Assembly (NCBI RefSeq): GCF_029892095.1
Contig: NZ_JARZAE010000004.1
Span: 3,906,001 to 3,970,000, forward strand
Direction: 5' to 3'
DNA length: 64,000 bases
Origin: Kitasatospora sp. MAP12-44
GTDB taxonomy: Bacteria > Actinomycetota > Actinomycetes > Streptomycetales > Streptomycetaceae
The notes beneath the pieces were generated by a model, which saw only the letters and a program-made list of their open reading frames with translations, had not been told where the DNA came from and did no database searches. The translations under genes and the position numbers were made by a program. This document shows positions 17,191 to 25,040 of this stretch, one piece after another (position 1 is the stretch's first letter; each line of letters opens with the position of its first letter).

Positions 17191-17236
17191 CGTCGTCCGC
17201 AACCAACCCAGGCGGAAGCGCCCGAGGCAAGCGCTG
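17191..17236 (+). repeat. Degenerate copy of the 3' end of the 594-aa gene
   Basis: About 46 bases here match 16194-16240 at roughly 80% or better, including the CGGAAGC and CAAGCGCTGA blocks, but a small deletion throws the lysine/arginine tail out of frame. It lies in the 248-bp gap 17071-17318, which otherwise shows no gene. Confidence 0.5.
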
Positions 17237-17318
17237 ACGACCGTGGTGATGCGCAGCCCTCAACGGTGGCGGTCTGTCCGTCGACCGCGAGGAGCTGCCG
17301 TACAGCGGCCCGTTGGAG

Positions 17319-18029
17319 CTACTGCTCCTCAGGGATGAGATCACCGGCGCGCACGATCACTGGATCGCCATGGGGTCCGGGCGCCTCCATCCAGATCTCA
17401 CCTTCAAAGGTACGCAGCACCGCCCGCCGGGGCCCGGCGTCCTGCCCTGGGATGGTCAGGACTACCTCGTAACCGGGCGGAGGCCCCGGCTCCACCGTGC
17501 GGCGCGCATCGTCCATCAGCCAAGCCGGACCAACTACCTGGCCGGACCGTCCTTCGTGCTCCCCGCCGACCACTCGTACCCGGGTGTGGGGCACGAGCCC
17601 TGGGGGCCGCTCGGCGATCAGCGCCTTCCGGGCCGCCCCGGTCGCCCACAACGTGCACACGTCGACCGCGGGGAGCTGGGAACCGCGGCCGATACCACGC
17701 GGCATGCCATCGCTGTTGGCCAGCGGCGGCTCGGCCGGCCAGCGACGGATCAGCCAGGCCCACTCCGTGCCGGCTTCCGCAGGCTGCGCCTCCTTGGCCG
17801 CCAAGCCCAGGGCCGTACCGAACTCGTACACGACTGCCGGCCCCTGGTCCAGGTGCCACAGCACACTGCCGATCTCGATATCCTCCACCGCACAGCCCTG
17901 ACGGCTAGCCAGGCCCGCGAGGGTGACCGCCAGCACACCGCGGACAGCCCGCCCGTCCCATGTGTCCGCCGGGTGATCGTCGTGAGCGGCGATCCGATCA
18001 GCACATTGCACCGCCTGCTGCCACTCCAC
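17319..18029 (-). CDS. Hypothetical protein with KOW-like segment
   Basis: The GTG at 18029 is chosen because GAGAGGGG stands 8 bases upstream; a GTG at 18086 is possible, and the open frame further up overlaps the preceding gene. The 236-residue protein has an Ala-rich helical N-terminal half and a C-terminal segment VRVVGGEHEGRSGQVV at about 149-164 that resembles a KOW/SH3-like motif found in proteins touching RNA or ribosomes. No wider family recognised. It probably forms an operon with the 197-residue gene upstream. Confidence 0.6.
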   Translation of the reverse strand: MEWQQAVQCADRIAAHDDHPADTWDGRAVRGVLAVTLAGLASRQGCAVEDIEIGSVLWHLDQGPAVVYEFGTALGLAAKEAQPAEAGTEWAWLIRRWPAEPPLANSDGMPRGIGRGSQLPAVDVCTLWATGAARKALIAERPPGLVPHTRVRVVGGEHEGRSGQVVGPAWLMDDARRTVEPGPPPGYEVVLTIPGQDAGPRRAVLRTFEGEIWMEAPGPHGDPVIVRAGDLIPEEQ

Positions 18030-18127
18030 GTTGGCTGCCCCTCTCTCGCGTCGTCCGATGTTCTCGTCGGGTGCTGACTGGCTCACGCTATCGCCAGCCG
18101 CGGTCCGCACCAGCTCCGTTGGGGACT

Positions 18128-18721
18128 TCAGTACTCGATATCGCCGGTTACCGCGGCGACCACCACGGTGGCAGCCAAGCTCATCACCTGCGAGGCGGGG
18201 ACCAGCTTCTCGGCTTCGGCCCGGGGCAGCTGCTCCTCCTCCCACGCTTCCACCGTAGAGCGCCAGACCCGCTCTTCCGCCTCAGCATCAGTGAGACCGG
18301 TCCGCTCGATGAAATGGTCGAGGTGCTCTCTGTCCAGGACGGGCGGGTCGACGCGCCAAGCGGCAATCAGCCTCCTCGCGTGGGGCAGTAGGTCCTGCCC
18401 GGCCTCCACGTATACCGAGACAAGTCGGCGCATCGGGGAGCGACGCAGCAATAGGCGGACCCACAGCGCGGACAGCAACTTCTCGGAAGCCTCGGTGAGG
18501 CGGCCCTGAAACCTGAGGGAATGCGTCCGGCCACGGTCGAACTCGTGCCGTGCGTGCGGGAGGTAGGAGGGCCGGTCCTTGTCGAGCTGCTCGGAGAGGG
18601 CCAGGAACCTGGTGCCGAACCTCAACTCATGCCTACCGGGGATCCACGCTCCGGTAACCAGGGACTGCTCGATCGCCGCTACCTCGGCTCGTCGGCGGTC
18701 GTTCGACGTGATGGTCGTCAT
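18128..18721 (-). CDS. Hypothetical protein (197 aa)
   Basis: The start is at the ATG of MTTITSNDRRR (18721); the longer frame reaches 18808 without a good ribosome site. The protein is rich in charged residues with several helices (RRAEVAAIEQSL, LLSALWVRLLLRR) and a WEEEQLPRAEAEKLVP segment. No domain is recognised. It is the last gene before the tRNA-Thr end of the accessory block. Confidence 0.6.
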   Translation of the reverse strand: MTTITSNDRRRAEVAAIEQSLVTGAWIPGRHELRFGTRFLALSEQLDKDRPSYLPHARHEFDRGRTHSLRFQGRLTEASEKLLSALWVRLLLRRSPMRRLVSVYVEAGQDLLPHARRLIAAWRVDPPVLDREHLDHFIERTGLTDAEAEERVWRSTVEAWEEEQLPRAEAEKLVPASQVMSLAATVVVAAVTGDIEY

Positions 18722-19083
18722 GCCCGTCACCGTAGCGTCACCGGCCGGCCCTCCACGGCCGTTCGTACCGATCGAACGGCGGATGCTCGACAGAACCGGG
18801 CTACTCAAAGCGACCGGCCCTCAGGTTGCACAGGGGGCGCCGCCCCGGCGGCAGCATCCTCGTGGACAGCGTCTGTACCGCCGACAGGTCAGCTCATACG
18901 TCCAGGAATCACCGACAGTAATCCTGGCCCGAGAGCCCCTGTAGGCCCCTTCCAGGGGGCTCGGGCACACAGTGGGCACACATCGCGGGATTTTCCCGCC
19001 AGACCCCTGTCGCCCACTCCGCCAACTTGACGGAGTACATGCAAAAGGCCAGGTCACAGGGTATGTGACCTGGCCTTCAGGTG
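18722..19083. other. 362-bp gap at the tRNA-proximal edge of the accessory block
   Basis: No convincing gene is present. It contains an imperfect hairpin (CCCGAGAGCCCCT at 18928-18940 with AGGGGGCTCGGG at 18954-18965) and the tRNA terminator at 19043-19078. Short frames overlapping the tRNA are artefacts. An integrase gene or its remnant would be expected about here for a tRNA-targeted element, but I could not see one. Confidence 0.5.
19043..19078 (-). terminator. Terminator of tRNA-Thr
   Basis: AAGGCCAGGTCACA (19045-19058) and TGTGACCTGGCCTT (19064-19077) form a perfect 14-bp stem with a 5-base loop, followed on the minus strand by TTTT. It lies 6 bases beyond the tRNA 3' end, as expected for an intrinsic terminator. 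Confidence 0.85.
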
Positions 19084-19157
19084 AGCCGCCTATGGGATTC
19101 GAACCCATGACCTACGCATTACGAGTGCGTTGCTCTGGCCAACTGAGCTAAAGCGGC
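19084..19157 (-). tRNA. tRNA-Thr (anticodon CGT)
   Basis: On the minus strand the acceptor stem GCCGCTT pairs with AGGCGGC, followed by discriminator U; CCA is not encoded. The D-arm (TAGCTCAGTTGGCCAGAGCA), an anticodon loop containing CGT, and the T-arm with GGTTCGAATCC are all intact. The 3' end points left, toward the accessory region, which makes it a plausible attachment site for an integrated element. Confidence 0.95.
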
Positions 19158-19254
19158 ACCGCTGCCGGGCTGGCCTGCGGAGACAGGTTTGCTTCGGCAA
19201 CGCGGGCTAGTCTACACACGTTCCAGGGGTGATCCGTAACGGGTTGTCCCCCGG

Positions 19255-19911
19255 TCACGCGGAGGACGTGGCGAGCTTGGCGGCGAAGGTCGCGAAGAGG
19301 ACGGCCACGGCGCCGGTGAGACCGGCGGAGAGGCGCTTGCGGCGGCTGAACGCGGCCGCGAGGGAGGTGCCGGCGAAGATCAGGGCGGTCAGGTAGAGCG
19401 CCGAGAGGGTCTGCAGGATCCCGCCGAGCAGGGCGAAGGAGAAGGCGGGCTGCCCGTAGGAGGGGTCGACGAACTGGGTGAAGAACGAGAGCAGGAAGAG
19501 GATCGCCTTGGGGTTGAAGAGGCTGATCATCAGCGCCCGGCGCAGCGGGTTCTCCCCGGCGTCCGAGGCGGCGGCCTCGACCGGGTCGGCGGTCGGCGGG
19601 GTGTGGTGCTCGCGCCAGAGCCGGCGGGCGGCGCGGACCATGCCGAAGCCGATCCAGAGCAGGTAGCCCGCCCCGCCGAAGCGGACCACGGCGAAGACCG
19701 CGGGGTTGGCCTTGAGCAGCGAGGCGGCGCCCAGCGAGGTGAGGCTGATCAGGGTGAAGTCGCCGAGGAAGACGCCGGTCGCGGCCCGGTAGGCGGTGCG
19801 GACGCCCTTGCGGGCGGCCACCGACAGCACATAGAGGGAGTTCGGGCCGGGCAGCAGCACGATGACCAGCGCGCCGAGGGTGTAGGTGGCGAGGTTGGTG
19901 ACTCCCAGCAT
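19255..19911 (-). CDS. LysE/RhtB-family amino-acid exporter
   Basis: The 218-residue protein has six hydrophobic segments and the LysE-family N-terminal pattern, including LLPGPNSLYVLSVAARKG near residues 19-36 and an FNPKAILFLLSFFTQF segment in the middle. It starts at ATG 19911; the long frame upstream overlaps the divergent TetR gene. Such permeases export amino acids or related metabolites. A TetR regulator is divergently placed with a palindrome between the two, so substrate-induced derepression is likely. Confidence 0.9.
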   Translation of the reverse strand: MLGVTNLATYTLGALVIVLLPGPNSLYVLSVAARKGVRTAYRAATGVFLGDFTLISLTSLGAASLLKANPAVFAVVRFGGAGYLLWIGFGMVRAARRLWREHHTPPTADPVEAAASDAGENPLRRALMISLFNPKAILFLLSFFTQFVDPSYGQPAFSFALLGGILQTLSALYLTALIFAGTSLAAAFSRRKRLSAGLTGAVAVLFATFAAKLATSSA

Positions 19912-19963
19912 GGCGGGCTCCTCCGGCGGTTGTGGGCCCATCATCGTATCGACGCGCGCGTCA

Positions 19964-19987
19964 TACATAACAAACGTTTGGTAGGTA
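19964..19987. promoter_or_regulatory. TetR operator palindrome between lysE-like and tetR genes
   Basis: This 24-bp inverted repeat is centred on a perfect CAAACGTTTG: left arm TACATAACAAAC, right arm GTTTGGTAGGTA, 10 of 12 positions symmetric. It ends 10 bases before the TetR ATG and lies 53 bp from the exporter start, so the regulator probably controls both. Confidence 0.7.
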
Positions 19988-19997
19988 CGATGGCGCC

Positions 19998-20630
19998 ATG
20001 CCGCCCGCCCGTGGAGACCATGAAGCCCGCCGCCGCGATGTGTCCGAAGCCGTCTGGCGGGTGCTCGTCGCCCAGGGCTTCGGCGGCCTGACACTGCGCG
20101 CGGTGGCGGCCGAGATGGACGCCTCGACGGGGCTGCTCACGCACTACTTCCCGAACAAGCGCGCGCTGCTGCGCACCGCGCTGGAGATCCTGGCGCAGCG
20201 CTCCGAGGAGCGCCCGCGCCGCGCCGCGCCCGCCGAGGGGCTGGCGGCGCTGCGGGCGGCGCTCCTCGACATCCTGCCGCTCACCGCGGAGAGCGCCGCC
20301 GCCAACCGGATCTGGGTCAGCTCCTGGGACGTCGCGCTCGCCGACCCCGAGCTGGCGGCCGAGCACGCGGAGCGCTACCGCCGCTCGCGCGAGCGGCTCA
20401 CCGCCATCGTCGCCGCCGCCCAGCGGCTCGGCGAACTACCGGCCGGCACCCCGACCGACGATCTGGCCGCCGCCGCCCAGGGGTTCTCGCTGGGCCTGGT
20501 GGTACAGGCGCTCTTCGCACCCGCCGAGTTCCCGGCTGAGCGTCAGATCCTGCTGCTGGAGCAGTGGTTGGCTACTTGGAGCAGCGCAGGCCCTGGGCCG
20601 GCGCAGTGCCCGCCAGCAGGTACTGGTTGA
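19998..20630 (+). CDS. TetR/AcrR-family transcriptional regulator
   Basis: The 210-residue protein has an N-terminal helix-turn-helix: FGGLTLRAVAAEMDASTGLLTHYFPNKRALL spans about residues 29-59. The C-terminal ligand domain is of the BetI-like kind (AAANRIWVSSWDVALADPELA). Its last 59 bases overlap the 3' end of the convergent peptidase gene. The divergent LysE-type exporter is the probable target. Confidence 0.9.
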   Translation: MPPARGDHEARRRDVSEAVWRVLVAQGFGGLTLRAVAAEMDASTGLLTHYFPNKRALLRTALEILAQRSEERPRRAAPAEGLAALRAALLDILPLTAESAAANRIWVSSWDVALADPELAAEHAERYRRSRERLTAIVAAAQRLGELPAGTPTDDLAAAAQGFSLGLVVQALFAPAEFPAERQILLLEQWLATWSSAGPGPAQCPPAGTG

Positions 20631-22203
20631 CCGCGGAGTCCACGCAGTCGTTGTGTCGACCGTAGGCCGTGTGCCCGTCGCCGTCGTAGGTCAGCAGCCG
20701 GCCGGACTCCAACTGGCCTGCCAGCGACTGCGCCCAGGCGTACGGCGTGGCCGGGTCGCGCGTAGTGCCGACCACGACGATCGGGGCCGCGCCGGCCGCC
20801 CGGACGGTGTGCGCGCCACCGGTCGGCTTGACCGGCCAGTACGCGCAGGACAGCGCCATCCAGGCCATGTCGCGCCCGAAGTGCGGCGAGGCCTTCTCGA
20901 AGTCGGGTACCGCGCGGGCGACTTCGTCCGGGTTGGCGAACGGGGCCGGCTCGTCCAGGCAGTTGACGGCCATGTTCGCGAACATCAGGTTGGGGTACGA
21001 GCCGTCGCTCGCGCGCTCGTAGTAGTCGTCCGAGAGCTTGAGCAGCGGGCCGCCGTCGCCGCTCTGCGCCGACTTCAGCGCGGCGCGCAGCTGCGGCCAG
21101 AGGAACTCCGCGTACATCGCCTCGATGACCCCGGTGACGGCCTGCGACTTGGTCAACTTCCGTGCCCCGTCACCGTTCAGCGCGGTGGCGTCGAGCTTGC
21201 CGAAGAGCGCGTCGAGCTGCTGGCCGGCCTGCTGCTCGGTGCTGCCGATCGGGCAGTCGTCGCGCTTGACACAGTCCTGCGCGAACGCCGCCCAGGCCGT
21301 CTCGAAGCCGCCCGCCTGGGTGCGGTTGCTGGTCAGCGCGTCCAGCGCCGGATCGACCGCGCCGTCGAGCACCAGCCGGCCGACCCTGCTGGGGAAGAGC
21401 CCGGCGTACGTCGCGCCGAGCAGCGTGCCGTACGACTTGCCGACGTAGGCGAGCTTCGGGTCGCCGAGCAGCGCCCGCAGGACGTCCATGTCGCGGGCCG
21501 CCTCGACCGTGCTGACATGGCCGAGCAGCGAGCCCGAGTGCTGCTCGCAGGCCGCAGCGAACTCCTTGTCCGCCGCGACCAGTTGAGCGACCTTGGCCGG
21601 ATCGTCCGGAGTGCTGTCGACAGCGGTGTAGGCGTCCATCCGGTCGCCGCTCAGGCAGCTGACCGGGCTGCTGCGGCCGACCCCGCGCGGGTCCAGACCG
21701 ACCAGGTCGTAGGCTGCGCGGACCTTCGGGTCGTAGCTGCCCGCCACCGACTCGACGTACTCGATCGCGGAGCCCCCGGGCCCCCCCGGGTTGAGCAGCA
21801 GCGAGCCCAGCCGCTGGGCGGAGCCGTCGCCGGAGGCCTTCTGGCGGACTGCGCTGAGGCTCAGATCGCCGCCGGCCGGGTGGGCGTAGTCGAGCGGCAC
21901 CTTGAAGGTGGCGCACTCGAAGCGCTGGTCGCACGGCTGCCACGTCAGCTGCTGCGCGTAGTAGGAGGCGAGGTCGGCCGGGATCGCCGCGGGCAGCGGC
22001 TCCAGCGGGGTGGCCGGGGCGGTGCTCGCGGCCGGGGTGCCGTCGGCGGAGATCGGGCCGCCGTTGTCCGGCTTGGACGGCTTCGGCGACTTGGCGGCGC
22101 CGGGGTGGGCCGAGGTGCAGCCGGCGAGCATCAGCCCGGCCGCGAGCAGTGCTGACGCCGTCCGCGCCGCGACGGTGGTTCGGTGCCGCCGGACAGGGCG
22201 CAT
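20572..22203 (-). CDS. Secreted lipoprotein alpha/beta hydrolase, tripeptidyl aminopeptidase-type
   Basis: The 543-residue protein has a lipoprotein signal ending in LMLAGC at about residues 26-31 and is membrane-anchored outside the cell. The hydrolase fold shows NPGGPGGS (oxyanion region), nucleophile GKSYGT, the aspartate in GTTRDPATPY and the histidine in DGDGHTAYG, followed by a Cys-containing TAP-like C-terminal domain. This matches the Streptomyces Slp/Tap mycelial peptidases that remove tripeptides from N-termini. The start is the ATG of MRPVRRH. Its end overlaps the TetR gene tail to tail. Confidence 0.88.
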   Translation of the reverse strand: MRPVRRHRTTVAARTASALLAAGLMLAGCTSAHPGAAKSPKPSKPDNGGPISADGTPAASTAPATPLEPLPAAIPADLASYYAQQLTWQPCDQRFECATFKVPLDYAHPAGGDLSLSAVRQKASGDGSAQRLGSLLLNPGGPGGSAIEYVESVAGSYDPKVRAAYDLVGLDPRGVGRSSPVSCLSGDRMDAYTAVDSTPDDPAKVAQLVAADKEFAAACEQHSGSLLGHVSTVEAARDMDVLRALLGDPKLAYVGKSYGTLLGATYAGLFPSRVGRLVLDGAVDPALDALTSNRTQAGGFETAWAAFAQDCVKRDDCPIGSTEQQAGQQLDALFGKLDATALNGDGARKLTKSQAVTGVIEAMYAEFLWPQLRAALKSAQSGDGGPLLKLSDDYYERASDGSYPNLMFANMAVNCLDEPAPFANPDEVARAVPDFEKASPHFGRDMAWMALSCAYWPVKPTGGAHTVRAAGAAPIVVVGTTRDPATPYAWAQSLAGQLESGRLLTYDGDGHTAYGRHNDCVDSAVNQYLLAGTAPAQGLRCSK

Positions 22204-22344
22204 ACGGGCTTCTCCCTCGACTGCTGTGGACTCGGGGACACACAACCGCTCGGACGCGGTCCGTGCTCAAAAACGGGTTTTCCGAGCGTAGCGGGAAGCA
22301 CGGCGCGGGCCGCCGCTCCACGCCCGGGCGCGTTGCCCGCCCGT

Positions 22345-23535
22345 TCAGCCAGCCGGGTGAGCGAGCGTCTCCGCCAGGTACTGCGCCGCGATCCGGACCA
22401 GCCGCAGCCGCTCGCGGTCCGGCGCGTAGTCCTCGACGATGTCGGAGGTCTTGACCACAGCCCGGGCCGCCTGCCCCTTGCCGCCGTGCAGGGTGGTCAG
22501 CACCTGGCGGGCCGCGGCGAGACCGTCCGCGTCCCCCTTGGCGGCGGCCAGCAGCAGCTGCGGCGCGGCGCCCGACGGGGCGTCGGAGGCGGCCTGTGCG
22601 AGGGCCGCGGCGTCGTACCGACCCGACACCGCGGCGGCTGCGCCGTAAAGGTCGCCGCGGGCCAGCCCGGCGGCGGCCGCGCACGGCGCGCCGCCGTCCA
22701 CGCCGAGCGCCGCCCAGCCCTGCGGCCCGGGCGGCAGGGTACGGAACGCGGCGGCCACCGCCGCGCGCATCCTGGCGTCGTCGGCGAGCGCCTGCGGGGC
22801 GGCGGCGACCAGGTCGCAGGGGTGCGCGGTGCCCTTGGGGCCCTCCGGCGCGACCACCACGAACGGCCGGGACCGGCCCGTCTTGATCGCCGAGGAGATG
22901 CCGTCGAAGACATCGGGGATCTCGCTGTCCGCGGTCCGGCCGGGGCCCGCCGCCTGCAGCACGATCACCGGGAAGCGGGCCGTGGGGTCGTCGGCGTAGT
23001 GCGGCGGGAGCCAGACCCGGACGGTCCGCGGCTTGCCGTCACCGGCCAGGACGGCGCCCTGCAGCAGCTCGCCCTCGGCGGGCCGGGAGACCGTCTCGAA
23101 CCGCGCACCGGTCGGCGCGGCGGAGGCCGAAGGCGAAGCGGACGCCGACCCGGAGGCCGATGCGGACGGCCGGTTGGACGGCGAGGCGACCGCCGCCGCG
23201 GCGTTGACACCGCCCGCCGCCGGCGGCGCCTCCGGACGGTGCGCGGCCGCCGGCCCGACCGCCCCGGTCCGGGCGGCTCCCGCGGCGCCCAGTACACCCG
23301 CGCGCAAGCCCGGCAGGCCGCGACCACCCAGCAGCACCGCCACCGCCAGCGCGGTCGCGAAGATCGCGCAGATCATCGCACCCCCCGCCCGCAGCACGGT
23401 CGGGCGCAGGTCGGCGGCCAGCTCGTAGGTCACGGCGGCCCGCTGGTCGCGCCAGCGGTTCAGCGCTCCACGGGCGAGCCAGTAGCCGAGCAGCAGGACA
23501 AGGAGCAGCAGGAGGGCGAGGAACGGACGGGGCAT
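22345..23535 (-). CDS. Membrane-anchored esterase-fold protein, nucleophile apparently lost
   Basis: The 396-residue protein has two N-terminal membrane helices (residues 4-20 and 50-72), then a Ser/Ala-rich linker with repeated SAS units at about 117-141, then an extracytoplasmic domain resembling the esterase D/antigen 85 fold (VRVWLPPHYADD, FPVIVLQAAGPGR, PFVVVAPEGPKG). Where the family has G-x-S-x-GG-x-A, this protein reads GVDGGAPCA, with Asp in place of the catalytic Ser. It may be a non-catalytic binding protein. It lies 141 bp upstream of the peptidase gene and 190 bp after holB. Confidence 0.7.
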   Translation of the reverse strand: MPRPFLALLLLLVLLLGYWLARGALNRWRDQRAAVTYELAADLRPTVLRAGGAMICAIFATALAVAVLLGGRGLPGLRAGVLGAAGAARTGAVGPAAAHRPEAPPAAGGVNAAAAVASPSNRPSASASGSASASPSASAAPTGARFETVSRPAEGELLQGAVLAGDGKPRTVRVWLPPHYADDPTARFPVIVLQAAGPGRTADSEIPDVFDGISSAIKTGRSRPFVVVAPEGPKGTAHPCDLVAAAPQALADDARMRAAVAAAFRTLPPGPQGWAALGVDGGAPCAAAAGLARGDLYGAAAAVSGRYDAAALAQAASDAPSGAAPQLLLAAAKGDADGLAAARQVLTTLHGGKGQAARAVVKTSDIVEDYAPDRERLRLVRIAAQYLAETLAHPAG

Positions 23536-23724
23536 GGGGCGCCACCTCGGGAGGGCCAGTACACCGGTCTGCGGGGGGCCTGGTCGGCCCAGCCCACAGC
23601 GTGCAAGACACCGTCATGGATCCGTGCGACCGTTCCGGGCGAAGCTCGGACGTTCACTCGAACGAGGGAGCGCGATCGAGCGCAGCGGGATCAACTCCGC
23701 GGCGGCGGCGTCAGAGCCAGGCTC

Positions 23725-24978
23725 TCAGCCCGCGCGCAGCGCCAGCGTCATCGCCTCGACCGCGAGCAGCGGATCGACATTGCGGTCCAGCGCCTGGCGG
23801 CAGGCCAGCACCGCCTCGATCCGCCGCAGGGTGCCCTCGGGCGGGCCGGCCGCGGCGATCCTGCCGAGCGCGGGCCGCTGGTCCTCGTTGGCCAGCGCGC
23901 TGGCCGCGCCCAGCTGCAGCGTCAGCACGTCCCGGTAGAAGCCCAGCAGGTCGAGCAGGGCCACCCCCAGGCTCTCCCGGCGGGTGCGGGTGGCCCGGCT
24001 CTTCTGCCGCTTCTCCAAGTCCTTGACCGCACCTGCCATCCCGCGCGGGGCCTTGCCGCCGAGCCCCTCGGCAGCGCCGTAGGCGGCCTTGAGGTCGCCG
24101 GTCTCCTTGGCGTCGCGGGTCTCGGCCAACGCGTCGGCGTCGGCCTTGGCGGTGTCCACCAGGCGCTGCGCCGCGGCCAGGCAACCGCCCACGCCGTCGA
24201 CCTCCAGCGGGATCCGCAGCACCTCAAGGCGCCGGGTGCGGGCCTGCTCGTCCACCGCGAGCCGCCGGGAGCGCTCCACGTCGCCCTGGCCGGCCAGCGC
24301 CGCGATGCGGGCCAGCACCGGGTCGACACCGTCCCGGCGCACCAGCGTGTCCGCCACCGCGGCGGCGGACGGCGTGCCCAGCACCAGGTGGCGGCAGCGC
24401 GAGCGGATGGTCGGCAGGGTGTCCTGGACCGACGGCGCGCAGAGCAGCCAGACCGTCCGCGGCGACGGCTCCTCGACACCCTTGAGCAGCGCGTTGGCGG
24501 CCGCCTCGGTCAGCCGGTGGGCCGCGTCGATCAGGATCACCGACCAGCGGCCGCCGGTCGGGTAGCTGGAGGCGCGCAGCACCAGGCTGCGCATGTCGCC
24601 GACGCCGATCGACAGGCCGTCGCTGCGAACGAACTTCACGTCCGCGTGGCTCTCGGCCATCACGGTGTGGCAGCCGTCGCAGAAGCCGCAGCCGGGGGTA
24701 CCGCCCAGGTCGAGATCAGGGCTGGTGCACTGCAGCGCCGCGGCGAAGGCGCGCGCGGCGGTGACCTGGCCGGCGCCGGGCGGGCCGGTCAGCAGCCAGG
24801 CGTGCGTCATCAGCGAGGCGTTGCCGCCGACCTGGGCCGCACCGCCGACCTGGGCCGCACCGCCGCCCCGGCCCGCGAGCACCGTGGCGCGGGCCGCCCG
24901 GGCGGCGGCGGTCAGCTGCTCGACCACCCGCTCCTGGCCCACCAGGTCGTCCCAGACGGCCACTGCTGCTCCCACCAT
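23725..24978 (-). CDS. holB: DNA polymerase III subunit delta'
   Basis: The 417-residue clamp-loader subunit starts with VWDDLVGQERVVEQL, as in other actinobacteria. The P-loop reads GPPGAGQVT, lacking the lysine, as expected for a subunit that does not hydrolyse ATP. A zinc module GCGFCDGCHTV and sensor region (RSRCRHLVL) follow. A small tandem duplication (AAQVGG twice, near residues 42-53) lies in the linker before the P-loop. It is 62 bp downstream of tmk, the usual tmk-holB operon. Confidence 0.92.
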   Translation of the reverse strand: MVGAAVAVWDDLVGQERVVEQLTAAARAARATVLAGRGGGAAQVGGAAQVGGNASLMTHAWLLTGPPGAGQVTAARAFAAALQCTSPDLDLGGTPGCGFCDGCHTVMAESHADVKFVRSDGLSIGVGDMRSLVLRASSYPTGGRWSVILIDAAHRLTEAAANALLKGVEEPSPRTVWLLCAPSVQDTLPTIRSRCRHLVLGTPSAAAVADTLVRRDGVDPVLARIAALAGQGDVERSRRLAVDEQARTRRLEVLRIPLEVDGVGGCLAAAQRLVDTAKADADALAETRDAKETGDLKAAYGAAEGLGGKAPRGMAGAVKDLEKRQKSRATRTRRESLGVALLDLLGFYRDVLTLQLGAASALANEDQRPALGRIAAAGPPEGTLRRIEAVLACRQALDRNVDPLLAVEAMTLALRAG

Positions 24979-25040
24979 TTCGGTCTAGGCCCCGAGCATA
25001 CGGGGCGGCTCCGACAGCGCGGACCGCCCCGTAACCCGGG

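Noticed and set aside
18821..19108. Short frame overlapping the tRNA-Thr 3' end
   Set aside because: It begins inside the tRNA and reads through its terminator; such frames are common tRNA artefacts. I looked for an integrase C-terminus in it and found none.
24832..24875. 21-bp tandem repeat near the holB start as a regulatory repeat
   Set aside because: It is in frame and adds one short Gly/Ala/Gln linker unit (near residues 42-53) before the P-loop; simple slippage in a linker.
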